Shown here: positions 63,786-64,000 of the stretch, piece by piece
How the letters are laid out: each line of letters begins with the position of its first letter
Position numbering within the stretch: position 1 is the first letter of the stretch
Assembly (NCBI GenBank): GCA_033675545.1
Contig: JAWDGP010000919.1
Coordinates: forward strand, 266,001-330,000
Reading direction: 5' to 3'
DNA: 64,000 nt
From: Elysia crispata
Taxonomy: Eukaryota; Mollusca; Gastropoda; Plakobranchidae
Notes under the pieces: generated by a model
Told to the model about the DNA's origin: nothing
The model's database searches: none
The model's input: only the letters and a program-made list of their open reading frames with translations
Made by a program: the position numbers and the translations under genes

Positions 63786-64000
63786 GTATTTTGAAAAAAA
63801 GAAAACTGTTTGAAACCCAATGCCTAGCTTTTGCCAGGATTTGAGATCAGTCATGTCACAAAAATCATACATGAATTCAGATCTGTTATCATAAATAGTC
63901 ACATACTCAACAATGGTCTGTAAACTTCTTAATTTACAAAAGAGGCAAGAAAATTTTAAAGTTTCACCAGACATCCCAAAGTTTGATTAAAAAAGTGAGA
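62700..64000. other. Intergenic or UTR DNA, no gene seen
   Basis: AT-rich. Apart from the hairpin at 63.7 kb I see nothing with family resemblance; the longest frame, on the minus strand at the window edge, runs through TA repeats. Confidence 0.45.
63691..63748. repeat. Hairpin beside (AT)n
   Basis: AAAAAGAGGATCAAAGCAAG plus AATATAT pairs with ATATATTCTTGCTTCGAGCC plus TCTTTTT across a four-base loop; arms of about 27 bases with two or three mismatches. An (AT)n run follows at 63,751-63,782. Confidence 0.85.

Overview
The window is animal nuclear DNA: AT-rich, with intron-dense genes (GT/AG junctions), many A/T, TA, GA and triplet microsatellites, and a mixed load of DNA transposons, MITEs, LINEs and SINE-like heads. 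Protein similarity and the repeat style (pogo-type TA-target MITEs, mariner, L2/CR1-like LINE with a TTA tail, clusters of TCTAGATCTAGA-like palindromes) point to a lophotrochozoan, most likely a gastropod mollusc. The taxon is an inference; the three host genes are not in doubt.

Layout: (1) 1-6.3 kb is intergenic, with two old LINE fragments in opposite orientation and one MITE. (2) 6.5-13.9 kb, minus strand: JKAMP, an ER membrane protein of the ERAD/proteasome pathway, 7 coding exons, 340 aa. (3) 13.9-18.3 kb is the spacer between two divergently transcribed genes, with two MITEs, a tRNA-like SINE head and a CTAGATCTAG-rich cluster. (4) 18.3-29.8 kb, plus strand: DCAF4, a WD40 substrate receptor of CUL4-DDB1 ubiquitin ligase, 7 coding exons, 520 aa; its introns hold a LINE and four MITEs. 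(5) 30-38 kb is intergenic and is a transposon graveyard holding piggyBac, pogo-like, hAT-like and palindromic mariner remains. (6) 39.9-57.9 kb, minus strand: UTP25 (DIEXF/DEF), an SSU-processome protein, 21 coding exons, 757 aa, with microsatellites, a SINE and MITEs in the introns. (7) 58-64 kb is intergenic, with a MITE, a foldback element, an exact 255-bp tandem duplication carrying a TATA-like box, and an unexplained GC-richer segment.

All three gene models were assembled by hand; every exon junction keeps phase, and the total lengths match the families (human JKAMP about 311, DCAF4 about 495, UTP25 about 756 aa). JKAMP and DCAF4 both act in ubiquitin-proteasome biology and lie head to head, but nothing in the sequence proves co-regulation. 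No retroviral, LTR, Polinton or other capsid-bearing element was recognised. I saw no clearly new multi-gene system. The most interesting items are structural: a DCAF4 exon squeezed between two transposons, a mariner turned into a near-perfect palindrome, two related MITEs in inverted orientation in one intron, and the young tandem duplication near 61.4 kb.
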